Positions 1 through 11,490 of a DNA stretch of 64,000 nt are shown here, one piece after another. The position numbers and the translations under genes were made by a program. Under the pieces are notes generated by a model. That model was given only the letters and a program-made list of their open reading frames with translations. It was not told the DNA's origin and made no database searches. The DNA comes from Rhizophagus clarus (Eukaryota > Glomeromycota > Glomeromycetes > Glomerales > Glomeraceae): contig BLAL01000321.1 of the NCBI GenBank assembly GCA_015698045.1, positions 124,001 to 188,000 on the forward strand. Direction: 5' to 3'. Numbering within the stretch: position 1 is the first letter of the stretch; every line of letters begins with the position of its first letter.

Positions 1-1420
1 CAGATGATATATCATTTATATATACATTTTTTTTTAATTGTCAGTTTTTTCACTGAGCTATAAGTATTTAAATCATAATAAGTCTTGTTATTATTTAATT
101 CTCACGAAAAAAGTATTAAATGAATAAAATTAAATGGTTCTTTTCTTCGGAGACGAAATTTTCTAAAGAATAAAATCAAATAAAATGAGGTCAATTTATT
201 TGATTTATCAATATTGGCGGACGAATTTAATGCTGAGAGCAATGATATCACACAAAATCCTCTAACAGAAAGGATAGGATAGATAATTATTTCAATAGTT
301 GACATTCCCACTTTAATTATAAATTCTAATTTTTATTAAGATAAAGAAACGAACATTTAAAAAGATTTAACACAAGGGAGAGGAAACTCGTATTTGTACT
401 GTCTTAGATAAATATACATGTGCCTCAAATGACATCGTATGTCAGATGCCGATTTTGAATTTTATTGCGCTTAAATGTCAATAAGCTAGTGCCAAAAAAA
501 TTTTTTTAACACACAAAAATTTATTATTCACGTTAAAAACAGAACTTAAAGACTTCATAGAGTAAGTTTTATAAGTACTTTCATATATTTTGTTATATTC
601 TTATTCCACTTTATTTCCGTGATCACACTTTAGATCACAAAGCGATCACAGTTCATTATACAAAAGTAGCAATAAGTAGACTACATTTTTTTTCTTCTTG
701 ACGTGTAATTTTTTTTTATTCACATTAAAAGTAGAACTTGAGAAACTTAGAAAATAAGTTTATGTGTTAACTTAATAAGACTTATTACATTCTTATCTAC
801 TCTAATGACGCGATCACACTACTTTGCAACTATACTCTTCTTAATTTTCTATATATTTTTGTAATTATTCTATACAATCTTTATTAATTTTAGTTTTTAT
901 TTCAATTTAGGTATTTCTTAATATAGATTATATGTCTTGAACAAATAGTTTCTTATATAAATTTTTGTATATTTAAAAAAATAAATTTATTAAAGCTATT
1001 TTTCGATAAATTATATGGTCACGTGATTGAGTTTCCATTGGTTATTGTATTTTTATGCAGGTCTTTTTTTTTGAAAACCGCAATAATTACCACGAATATC
1101 AATTTGTTTATGCTGAGAATTTAAAATTATATATTTACAAAGTTGAGAAACAAGTTTACTTTTTTTAAGATAAATTGAGACTAAAAATATTAATGTTTAT
1201 TATAGCATATAAGATTATTTAAAGTATATAATTGATTATGGGTTGGATCTATGTAATATTTTCAGGATGTGTATAATTCATCATAACGTGCAAGTCCACT
1301 TATGGTACTGGAGACAACTTTAGCAAAAAAAAAAAGTTTTCTTATACTTATAGGCATTTACATCTGACACACGATATCACATTTTTTCAGGGCCGGAGTT
1401 ATGATAATTTTGATCATTAT
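1..1420. other. AT-rich intergenic stretch, no gene seen
   Basis: No reading frame here has protein-like composition. The stretch holds homopolymer runs and one diverged direct repeat, listed separately. It ends at the target-site duplication of the MULE element. Confidence 0.6.
505..817. repeat. Two diverged direct copies of a ~125-bp sequence
   Basis: Copies lie at about 505-632 and 700-817. Both carry, in order, an ATT-CAC-TTAAAA segment, a GAACTT segment, AATAAGTTT, a TTATTACATTCTTAT-like segment and a closing CGATCACACT or TGATCACACT. About 70 bases separate them. No function is evident. Confidence 0.45.
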
Positions 1421-1430
1421 CCAAAAGCGG

Positions 1431-1473
1431 GGGTCATCTAAAGCAGGGGAAAATCACGTGATCTGATTTCGGG
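1431..1473 (+). repeat. Left terminal inverted repeat of MULE
   Basis: It starts GGGTCATCTAAAGC and contains GTGATCTGATTTC. Aligned without gaps to the reverse complement of 3995-4037, it matches at 36 of 43 positions. All but one of the differences are transitions. Confidence 0.85.
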
Positions 1474-1768
1474 ATTAACCAGAAGATTATCAGAAATTAA
1501 CAAACAATGATTGGTTTAATTGTTATCAGCTTTACATGATCTATTTTTTTTATTTTTATTTTTTCATTTCCTTTTCTTCTCGTGTTAAATAAAAAATAAT
1601 CTTAATTTTTCACCGTTCTGTTGCTGTCATGTTCACTACTTCTTCGCTGTTTGCTGTCACCCTACGCCTTCAGCTTCCGTTCCTTTAATTATAACGTCAA
1701 CAACAAATCTCACAACAGACGAAAAATGAGATCATCTTTTTGATGTAGACCGTGCTTTAGAAATTCCA

Positions 1769-3684
1769 ATGGAGGATTTTAACGATAAGTGGTGGCCATT
1801 AGTTTTGAATATTTGGACGAAATGGGACTCGTATGAATATGTGAACGGTAATATTTGAAAAACTTTTACCTGTCGTTTTATGAAGCATCGCGAATCAAGC
1901 ACCTGACAAAAAGAAAATATCAAAAATGAAAAACGCAGAATAACTAAGATACGGCCATCTGGCATATGTTCTGCGATGATTGAAATTTTCTGGATAGCTT
2001 CTTTAAACGTAGTTCAAGTAAAACGATACAAAAACTCTCTAAACCATACTCATTCTTTATCAGAAATCGATAGGATAAAATGACCAAAAGCCATTAGAAA
2101 TTTAGTTGAAATAGAAGCAGCCAAAAATTATTCACCTTCAGCAATCACATCTGTCATCAAGGAATATGCGACATTAGAGTTAGGTCTTGGTGAATGTGTG
2201 CGCGAACTGAGGTGGAAAGAAGTGGCAAATATCAAATATAAAGTTCATGGGCCTACAGAAGCTCATCTTATTGGAAATGTGGATTTAAGATTAGATATTT
2301 CAGAGTCTATTTCCTTTTTAACAGAGCAGGGATATCGTGTTAAAAATTATCGTGTCCCTCAACGGTCGACTAAAGGTATTGTGTTTGCGCATCTGGAACA
2401 ACTAAAGAAACTTGAATGTCACAGGTGGTTGACGCTTATGAATTCAACATATAAGACCAACTGGTACGACTGGCGTCTATTTACTCTTTACGTTTGTGAC
2501 ACTTACGGATGTTGGAATGTAGACGCCCATTTTTTCATAAGCAGTGAGGATGCAGACACAGTTGCAGAAGCTTTAACAATAATTCACAACAAGTGTTGTC
2601 GTTGGTCTCCCCGTTATATACTTTCTGATCAGAGTAATATCGAAGCCAAGAGCGTTACAAAGAGTTTTTCTGGCATGGCTGCTGGTGAGCAAGAGTGCCA
2701 GGTTCTTCTTTGTGTTGTCCATATTATGAGAACGTGGATGCAAAAAATTCATAAAAAAAAACCTCGAGACATCATGATCGCGGCGATGCATAAAAGAACA
2801 AAAATTGGATGCGAAAGTCTTATTCAAGATGCTATCAATCATTGTTCTGTTCCTTCTGTCCAAAATTATATTAAAAGGAATTATGCGAAAAATACAGAAA
2901 AATGGGGTTTATGGGCTCGTCAACATTTCCCCCCTGCTTTTACAAGTCACGTCAACGAATTTGATAGAATTTTTTCATAGCGAATTAAAGAAAGTAATAT
3001 CCTCATTATACGGTTTGATTGGTATGTAATGATTTTTTTTTTTGGTTATTTTGACTGCATGTCTAACCCAAAGTTTTTTATAATCTAAGGTGCCGTTCAT
3101 GGGATTGTCAATATTGATTGCAAAAAAAGATCCGAAGCTGAAAGTGCATTCTTTGATTTTTGCATCAAGAAAGTATCCGCCTATGGTATTGATGATGATA
3201 TTCTTGAAGAAATCCAAAAGTTCCCCTTCCCGTTTCAACAATTAATCATCAAAGAGGCCTGTGCTGTAATGAATCGTCTTGAAAAGGGAAAAGGTGTGCC
3301 AGGTCTTACGTCTCTCGATTATTCCTGCTTGTTTCGCCATCAATATTTATTGTCATGCAAACATATTTTTTACAAACATATGTACGGCAATAAATTGTTG
3401 ACCGCTAAAGTATGGCAAATGTTTTACAAAATATTTGAAGAAAGTGGGTTCGAGGTATATGAAAGTTGAGAGTCATTCATAGAATATGTTCAAACAGAGC
3501 AACAGAAAGGCGCTGAAAATCAAAAAATCGCTGTAGGCGAATTAACTGAAAGAATGCGTGATAGGTACTGGCATGTTGAAGAGATGGGTGATGCTGAGAG
3601 GACGCAATCTTTTATTTCTATGTTAGAAGCCTCTGTGGATCTGATCATCTCACGTTTTGATGATAATTCAAATGGAAAAACTTA
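1769..3684 (+). pseudogene. MULE transposase pseudogene with degenerate SWIM zinc finger
   Basis: This is the transposase of the surrounding element, now dead. Coding sequence starts near the ATG at 1769 and is broken early. From about 2010 it reads almost continuously, with one TGA near 2080. The long open part at 2198-2980 holds the DDE core: NSTYKTN, where the first catalytic Asp is Asn, and ILSDQSN with the second Asp. A frameshift in the C run near 2930 moves the frame to TNLIEFFHSELK, which carries the third acidic residue. An intron of about 70 bp, starting GTATGT near 3022 and ending AG before GTGCC, follows. The last exon holds SCLFRHQYLLSCKHIF, a SWIM-like finger missing its first Cys, then an in-frame TGA at 3467 and readable sequence to the stop at 3684. 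Family assignment rests on motifs and on the 10-bp TSD. Confidence 0.8.
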
Positions 3685-3994
3685 AAATTATTTATTAGTA
3701 TTTTGATGCTAATGGTTGGAATTCACTTCGAAAAAAATTATTACAAATTTTTAAATTTTTAAATATGTAAATATTAGAAAAAAAATTACATTTAAAACTT
3801 AAATAAAACAGTAAATATGGGGCAGATTTTTATTTGATTTTTTATTTTTGTTTATAGATCACAAACTATTTAAATTTTTTTTGATATTTTTAAGAAATTT
3901 TACTGATTTATTGATTTATTGATTTATTGATATTTTTAAGAAATTTTACTTCGCGCACATTTTTCCTATAAATCATGTGACATTTACGACAAAA

Positions 3995-4037
3995 CCTGAA
4001 ATCAGATCACATAATTTGCCCCCGCTTTAGACGACTC
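3995..4037 (-). repeat. Right terminal inverted repeat of MULE
   Basis: This is the reverse complement of the left terminus, reading inward GAGTCGTCTAAAGC. It is followed immediately by the second TSD copy. Confidence 0.85.
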
Positions 4038-4047
4038 CCAAAAGCGG

Positions 4048-5559
4048 TAATAGGTTTTCACCAAAGCACAATATACAGTAATACATATAAGAGTTACATG
4101 TAAGTTTGCTTATTATCCGGAGTAAAGCGAAGGATTATATATGTTTATGAAAGGTGATGATTAATTAAGGTTACGTGGCGATATCCATTTGTTCACACAT
4201 GTTATGTCACTTAAATTTTGTGCTACATTAGTAAACAAAAATAAAAATAACACTAAATGTAACACAATAAAATAAATATTTCACTCTGGACTCTCAACAG
4301 TTTCTGTTTCCTTAATGTTAATAAAACATAAAACATGTAAATTTGCTTAACTGTATCATATTAGTAAAATTTTTAAAGTCAAAAAATTTTATTTGCTTAG
4401 ATTTTAAGATTTTTTATAATTATATAATTTATAGTAGTATATTAGTAGTATATTAGTAAGTTTTTCAGCATATGAATTCTTAAAGATTCTTAAAATTACC
4501 TTAGAATCTTTAAGAATCCTTTAAATTTAAAAACCTTTAAGAATTTTTTTAGGATTCTTAGGATTTTTATGATTTGTTAGTTTTCTTAGAAAATTTTAAA
4601 CTTTTTATCCCTAGAATTTTTAAGCTTTAAAAATTTCATTAATGGTAAAATTTTCATAAATTTATTGGTATATATGATTAAAATCTAAACTTTTTTTACA
4701 TATTTTTTATAAAAAATTAATATTCTTTCTACTTCTTTACAGTTCATTATTTGCTTTATTCTTTTCATTACTTGTTCTTTCCTTTCTCTTTCACTTGTTC
4801 TTATTTTTTTCCCATACTTTTACTAAAAATGCCTATTTTTTTTAATCATATCAGTGGATTTGTCTACCTTGCATTAATTACTAAATTTTGATGATTTTCA
4901 AATTTTATTACCCAAACCTGATTTGTAATACTAAAAAGTCACTTGATAGACTGTCATTTGACTAAATAATAAGTTGAGTAAAAAATTTACATTTGCAAAA
5001 CTTAAATTATTTAATGTAAAATAGATGCCAAAAACCCATTTCACTAACAAAAAACCCATTTTTCACCTGTATAGTAATTTTAATGTATATTATTAGAAAG
5101 TAAGTGTACTTTAATAAAATAAAGAGTAAAATAAAAATTTATATAGTCACAGTAGCTATGAATATAAAAGTATTTACGACTCTGAATATTATTAAAAAAA
5201 TTTTTTTTCATGATAAATTTTATAAAATTATCTAATTTACATTTATCTAATTTTACGCAATATAGGAATTTTTATATACTTTTAAACATATTTAATATTG
5301 ACATGTGATCCATATCATAAAATTATGTTGATTATAAGAAAACAAATCTGCCGATATGCATCAATTTTTTATTACTTTTATAATCATTTATAAACATTAT
5401 ATACACTATTTTATACTTTTAATTATAATATATAATATATGCTATTTATATAAAATTCACTGTTCAAATACAAGTAGATATTTCCAAAGAAAAATGAAAA
5501 GAAATGTTAAAATAAAATACTCTCCCCCTTTTATCTTGATATTTCTTGTTCAGAATCCC
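4048..5559. other. AT-rich intergenic stretch with small inverted repeats
   Basis: No coding signal was seen. Around 4475-4560 there are several short inverted copies of AAGATTCTTAA and its complement. The stretch leads into the first micro-exon-like array. Confidence 0.5.
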
Positions 5560-6432
5560 AAATTCTAATACTGATAGGTAATTACTAAAAAACACAAACC
5601 CAGGTATCCTAAAGAAAAAAAAAAAAAACCTCCCCTCCATTTTACTTACATTCCCACTGAAATCTGGTATCAAAGAAAGGTTAAAGTCCACGTCCCTAAA
5701 GAAAAAAAAGGAAAAAACCTGTCAGTAATATTCCAAATCAAAAGAAGGCCCCTCTCATTCAACTACTATGTTTACATTTCTGCCAAAACTCAATATCCAA
5801 GAAGCTGAAATCTGCCCTAAAAAAAAACAAAAAAGGATTATTAATAATGTTCTTGAATCAAAAAAAGAATCTTCCCTACATTCCTACTGAAATCTGGTAT
5901 CAAAAGGAGGTTGAAGTCTGTGTCTCTAAAGAAAAAAAAAAGAAAGAAAATGTTAGTAATGTTCTCAAATCAAAAAAAGGCCCATCTCATTCAACCACTA
6001 TATTTACATTTCTGCTAAAGTCCAATATCCAAGAAGCTAAAGTCCATGTTCCTAAAGAAAAAACAAGAAAGGGAACATTAGTAACATTTCCAATTTTTTA
6101 AAAAATACCATCCTCCTTCCCATTCTATATATACTTACTATTCATCCTTCTGGTATTCAATAGGTCACAGTTGAAAGCTCTTAAAAATAAAAAAAGAAAG
6201 GGAAAGTTAGTAACATTCCCAATTCAAAAAATTCCCTCTCACTTTCCATTCTACTTACATTTCTGTTTACATTTCCATGTCAGGTATCCAAGAGGCCAAA
6301 TTCCAAGTATTTTCAAGTCCAAGAAACATCCTAAACATAAAAAAAAATTAATTTTTTATAGTTTTGTTGGAAAAAAAAATATTTTTAAAAAAAAAGTATT
6401 ATTGGAATTTCTACCAAATTATATGCGTTTAA
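5560..6432 (-). other. Tandem exon/intron-like array A (minus strand, about 7 units)
   Basis: Read on the minus strand, this is a chain of exon-like blocks of about 41-60 nt separated by intron-like blocks. Acceptors with the form pyrimidine run + TTTAG lie near 6332, 6180, 6050, 5928, 5816, 5695 and 5612. Branch-site-like TTACTAA(C/T) or close variants lie 25-30 nt before most acceptors, for example near 6209, 6078 and 5953. Donors read GTAAGT, GTAAAC, GTAAAT or GTAGGG. Two blocks share the core GATACCAGATTTCAGT and are 46 nt long. Two others share GCTTCTTGGATATTG, so two block types alternate. The lengths do not preserve a reading frame. The array could be a micro-exon gene, its remnant, or a spliced noncoding transcript. 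Confidence 0.55.
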
Positions 6433-7662
6433 AAAAATAGAATAAAACATTAGTAATATGTTTCGTTAAAAGATAATTAAAAAAAAAATAATGTTTTTTT
6501 TCGTTTTTTATAGGTAAAAAATATTTATAAAAAAGTTCCATATGGTGAAAAGTTAATTATAAAATTAAAGTTTTTATTAAAGAATAAAACGGTTTTAACT
6601 AATTTTTTATAAAAAAAAAATTATTGATTTTTTTTTTTTGAATTGTAAAACTGTCGCAGGTATTTTTTTATCAGTTATTGATATCGATAAATCTTGTTTA
6701 GTAAACTGAAAAACTGAAACAGGTAGGAATGCCAAACAGAACACTTGCCAATTTTAGTAAGCTTAAATTATGAGTCGATATAAAAGGAATATGTTATTTT
6801 TAGATCATATGCGCCGATTTGAGAAATTTGCCGATCATCAATTATGTGACGCAGTACCGATTAAAATTGATCAAAACCGTCCCTACATAAGAAAAAATAA
6901 GCCAAAAAATACTTACCTCTTTAACCTGAAACCAGTAGAAGAAATTTCTAAAAAAAGGAATAAAAATATTATAAAATTAGTTTATTTAAAAAAAAAAGTA
7001 AGAATAAGCACCAGAATAATGATTTAACGAAAAAAAATTGATTGAAAAATAATTAATAACGAATATTAAATAGATTTTAACTAAATAAACTAATCAATAT
7101 ATAATTTAATTCACTAAAACATCGTTATTAATCATAGAATTATTTATTTATTGAAAGATTATTTTTGAATAATTTTGCTGTCTAAATAAATTTTTTTTTA
7201 TAAACTATTGAAAAAAAAAATAAAAAAATAGCTCCAAGTTATATTTAATGTAAAATAACTACTAATATACTTGCCAAAATTCTCAACTTACATAATGTAA
7301 AAACTGGTGAAAAAGTTTGATGGGGAAGTTGATGGGGAGTTTAATATGGAGTTTACGAAAGAAAAAAATTTTTTAACGCTACTTTTGTTGAAGTAATTTC
7401 TCGATATTTGTGTCATATGATCATGTAGCACAAGAGTGATCCTTTTTGTGAAACTTATTTAACTTAATCTTTATCTAATTATCATCAAATTCCTTAATTT
7501 AAGCTAATTTTGTTAATTCCGAAAATCGGCGGATATATTAGTATCACATGTGCCTTTTTATGATCAGATGATTTGACGTGTCTAAACTTATTTTATTATT
7601 AAGTTACGGCAATTTATATTAGTATAAAAAAAATGTTTTTTTATTTGATTATTTAGTTTTAC
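6433..7662. other. AT-rich stretch with one doubtful short ORF
   Basis: Mostly A/T homopolymers. An 85-codon frame at 6770-7027 is the only possible coding signal and is listed separately. Nothing else is supported. Confidence 0.5.
6770..7027 (+). CDS. Doubtful hypothetical 85-aa protein
   Basis: An ATG-started frame encodes a basic protein, MSRYKRNMLFLDHMRRFEKF at the start, with a Lys/Arg-rich C-terminal half. No signal peptide, membrane segment or known motif is visible. Its first half is richer in G and C than the flanks, which is a weak argument for coding. It may be an exon of a decayed gene. I do not recognise it. Confidence 0.22.
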   Translation: MSRYKRNMLFLDHMRRFEKFADHQLCDAVPIKIDQNRPYIRKNKPKNTYLFNLKPVEEISKKRNKNIIKLVYLKKKVRISTRIMI

Positions 7663-7667
7663 ATGAT

Positions 7668-9150
7668 TTTAAAAACGCCAGAACAAATAGTTCTAGCGTT
7701 TTTTTTTTCAATTTACATAATAGAAACATCAAAACCATTGGCTCTGGCATTTTTTTTCAATTTGCATAATAGAAACGCTAGAACCATTGGCTCCAGCATT
7801 TTTTTTTTGAATCTTCATAATAGAAACGTCAGAACCATTTGTTTTGGCATTTTTTTTCAATTTTACATAAAGAAACGCAGAACAAATAGTTCTGGCATTT
7901 TTTTTTCCAATTTACATAATAGAAACGTCAGAACCATTGACTCCAGCATTTTTTTTTTGAATCTTCATAATAGAAATGCCAGAACCATTTGTTCCAGCAT
8001 TTTTTTTTTAATTTTACATAAAGAAACGCCAGAACAAATGGTTCTGTCATTTTTTTTTTCCAATTTACATAATAGAAACGCTAGAACTATTAGCTCCAGC
8101 ATTTTTTTTTCGAATCTTCATAATAGAAACGCCAGAACCATTTGTTCCAGCATTTTTTTTTCAATTTTACATAAAGAAACGCCAGAACAAATAGTTCTGA
8201 CATTTTTTTTTCCAATTTACATAATAGAAACGCCAAAACCATTGGCTCTGGCATTTTTTTTTTGAATTTTCATAATAGAAACACCAGAACAAATAGTTCT
8301 GACATTTTTTTTCAATTTACATAATAGAAATGCCAGAACCATTTGTTCTAGCATTTTTTTTTTCAAATTTTCATAATAGAAACACCAGAACAAATAGTTT
8401 TAGCATTTTTTTTCAATTTACATAATAGAAACGCCAGAACTATTTGTTCTGACATTTTTTTTGAATTTACATAAAAGAAACGCCAGAACAAATGGTTCTG
8501 ACATTTTTTTTCAATTTACATTATAGAAATGCCAGAACCATTTGTTCTGGCATTTTTTTTAATTTTAAATAAAGAAACACTGGAACAAATAGTTTCAGCG
8601 TTTTTTTTCAATCTGCATAATAGAAACGCTGGAACTAATGGTTCTGGCATTTTTTTTCAAATTTTCGTAATAAAAACGCTAAAACCATTTGTTTTGGCAT
8701 TTTTTTTTATTTTACATAAAGAAACGCCAGAACAAATGGTTTTAGCGTTTTTTTTCAATTTTGCGCAATAGAAATGCTGGAGCAACTGGTTCTGACGTTT
8801 TCCTTTCGACTTTACATAATAGAAACGCTAGAACAAATGGTTCTGGCGATTTTTTTCGATTTCACATGAAAGAAATACCAGAATAAATGGTTCTAGCTTT
8901 TTTTTCAATTTACATAACAGAAACGCCAGTACCATTTGTTGCGGCATTTTTTTTCAATTTTACATAAAGAAACATCAAAACGAATAGTTCTGGCATTTTT
9001 TTTTCTCAATTTACATAATAGAAACGCCAGTACCATTTGTTCTGGCGTTTTTTTCAAATTTGCACAATAGAAATGCCAGAACAAATGGTTCTGACGTTTT
9101 CTTTTTCAATTTACATAATAGAAACGCCAGAACTATTAGTTTTGGCATTT
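7668..9150. repeat. Tandem hairpin array, about 30 units of ~50 bp
   Basis: Each unit contains a self-complementary core of the form GCCAGAAC-loop-GTTCTGGC with a 4-6 base loop. The core is followed by a run of 7-10 T, then CAATTTACATAATAGAAAC or CAATTTTACATAAAGAAAC leading into the next core. The two spacer types often alternate. Changes in one arm are frequently matched in the other, for example GCTCCAGC or GTTCTGAC forms. Long frames across the array encode only periodic NLHNRN-type repeats and are not taken as genes. Unlike the arrays in the two hAT-type elements at 43.7-45.6 kb, no TIR or TSD could be found around this one. Confidence 0.85.
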
Positions 9151-10880
9151 TTTTTACATTTATTTGACCTAAATATATGTCAAATCAATGGGTCAGGTCA
9201 GATAACTGATCAACGCTAGGGTATTTTAATGAAAATTATTTATTATTGAAGAATCTGATGATGCATTAAGTTTGGCCAAAATTATGTTAATTTTGGCCAA
9301 AAGTAAACCTGCACCAATTGCATTTTTAAAATTGTACACACTTTTTTTAGGTCATAATATTGCATATCCTTAACTTATATAATACTTTTTATAACAAAAT
9401 TTAACATATTTGGGCGATAAGACAAATTTGCCGATATGTATACTTTTTATATAATCACAGTATTATTTTTATTTAGTTTTAATCCATTTTGTCATCCATT
9501 AAAACCATATTATCTAAGCTTATAATTTTATTGTAAAATAATGTTAAAAAATTACAATAGTTTTTTAATGATTTGGTAATTGTTCTGTAATTATTTTGCA
9601 ATAATTTTAAAATAGTTTTTAAACAATTTTATAATATGAATGTAATTGAATTTAAATTGTTTTTAAATTGTTTTTAATTAGTAAAAAATACATTGTAAAT
9701 TTTAGTTGTAAAATATGTATATTGTAAACTAATTTTCTAATGTAAAATTTAATTGTTTAAATATTAATTCTATTACATGACTTTAAAGATGTTTCTGAAA
9801 ATAATATACACCAATTGCCCAGTTTAGACAATGATGTCAGCTTTTTTCTTAATTAATCTAATGTTTTGATATTCTTTAAACTTTTCTCACTATTCTTCAA
9901 TTATGCAAAATTCTACGTGTTTAAATAAATAATTAGTAAATAAAAGGAAATTATAAAAAAAAAGTTTTTGATTCTAGTATTTTGTTTACAGTCCAAAAAT
10001 TAAATGTTGTAATCTATACAAATAGAGATAAAAAAAGTAGTTTTTTTAAAGTTTTTAAATTTCTTATTTGAAAATTTACCTAAAGATTTAAAATCAAAAT
10101 TTAATCAGATGATTTTTATAAGATATTAAATAAAATTTTTGATCTATTTGAATACTGCCTTTCAAAAATTGAATACTGAGATAGGACTTAAACATCTCTT
10201 ATTTAGGTTAAATATAATGTATAGTAAAATTTTCAATTTAGGATATCTTAATCAATATTAATGCTATCAAAATAAAGTTTATACCATTAGATTCGTCTCA
10301 TTAAGATGAATTTAATGATATAAATTTCATTAAAATCCAATTAGTAGATTTTTTAAATATAGGGGTATGTAGGATAAAAAATTTTTAAAAATACCTCTGA
10401 AATAAACAACTTTTTAAAAATTTTATATAATCAATAAGCAAACTCAACTCCTGATCTATTTATATATAGTTTGAGATCTTGCTGAGATTAGTATTCTGAA
10501 AGGATCAAATCAAATTAGGTTTGAAGATATATTTGAATTTAATTCAGATATAAAAATTAACCTGTACAAATATCCAGATTAATATTTATATAACCTAATC
10601 CCTGACCTGACCTGATATAGTTTAACCTCAGATAATCCAGGTCAAATAAAATTTTTAACAAATTTGTTTATAATTAGCAAGATAATAGTATATGTATATT
10701 ACACAATTTTTACAAAAAACAATTTTTATAAGTTTTATTTAAATTTTTATTATAAAATTATAAAATTTATAATTCTCATTAAATCCTTCTTATTTTCACC
10801 ATAATTTCAAACACATCCCAGTAAAAAATTGAAAATCTGGAATTTGTCCAGAAAATATTATTGTACAAATACTGTACAAA
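9151..10880. other. AT-rich stretch with possible transposon scraps
   Basis: No gene was seen. Segments with TTTTGGCCAAAATTATG-like motifs lie at about 9250-9310. A degenerate relative of the 61.4-62.0 kb palindrome core, ATTCGTCTCATTAAGATGAAT, lies near 10285. A GACCTGACCTGA-containing segment lies at about 10440-10650. None can be bounded. Confidence 0.45.
10270..10330. repeat. Remnant related to the 61.4-62.0 kb palindrome
   Basis: The segment contains CATTAGATTCGTCTCATTAA and then its imperfect complement. This matches the ATTAGAATCGTCTCA centre and the ATTCGTCTCATCGAGACGA arms of the large palindrome at the other end of the window. Confidence 0.4.
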
Positions 10881-10979
10881 TTCTGTACAAATTCTGTACA
10901 ATTAGTGACAGAAAATGTACCGAATTATGAAATATTCTGTACTTATACAAATTTTGGATAATGCTAATTGTATAGATTA

Positions 10980-11490
10980 TAACCACATTATAACCAGGTT
11001 TTATACAGAATATATACATATTTTGTACAAATTTTGCATAAGTTTTATACAGAATATATACAAATTTTATACAAATTTTATACAGAATATATACAAATTT
11101 TATATGGGTTTACATAAATATATATGAATTTTGTACAGGTTTTATACAGAATATATACAAATTTTGTACAGCTTTTATACAAAATATATACATATTTGTA
11201 CAGGTTTTATACAGAATATATATAAATTTTATACAGGTTTTATACAGAATATATACAAATTTTGTACAGGTTTGCATAAATATATACATATTTGTACAGA
11301 TTTTATACAGAATATATACAAATTTTGTATAGGTTTTATACAGAATATATACAAATTTTATACAGGTTTACATAAATATATATGAATTTTGTACAGGTTT
11401 TATACAGAATATATACAAATTTTGTATAGGTTTTATATAGAATATATATAAATTTTATATAGGTTTTATACAGAATATATACAAATTTTA
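10980..11490. repeat. 33-bp minisatellite
   Basis: The repeat unit is roughly TTTTATACAGAATATATACA followed by AATTTTGTACAGG, about 33 bp, in some 14 degenerate copies. Some copies are shortened to a TTTACATAAATATATA variant. Because 33 is a multiple of three, open frames with an 11-residue GFIQNIYKFYT period arise. I regard these as by-products of the repeat. Confidence 0.8.

Larger units (their letters stand above)
1421..4047. mobile_element. MULE (Mutator-like) DNA transposon with 10-bp TSD
   Basis: The 10-base sequence CCAAAAGCGG occurs at 1421-1430 and again at 4038-4047, directly flanking a pair of 43-bp terminal inverted repeats. The element proper is 1431-4037 (2607 bp). A 9-11-bp TSD is typical of the Mutator superfamily, and the single decayed gene inside has MULE transposase and SWIM-like motifs. 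Flanks, termini and content therefore agree. Confidence 0.88.

Noticed and set aside
7668-9150. CRISPR array
   Set aside because: Repeats are palindromic but spacers are repeats too, units drift, and the DNA is clearly eukaryotic.
7668-9150. String of intrinsic transcription terminators
   Set aside because: Hairpin plus T run looks right, but this signal belongs to bacterial polymerase. Only a Pol III effect remains conceivable.
7663-9219. Long open frames across the hairpin array, up to 200 codons
   Set aside because: They contain only a periodic NLHNRN-type repeat caused by units close to a multiple of three, and carry no start context or domain.
10915-11385. Two adjacent frames with 11-residue repeats
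   Set aside because: They mirror the 33-bp minisatellite. Composition is pure A/T bias, and neighbouring units outside the frames carry stops.
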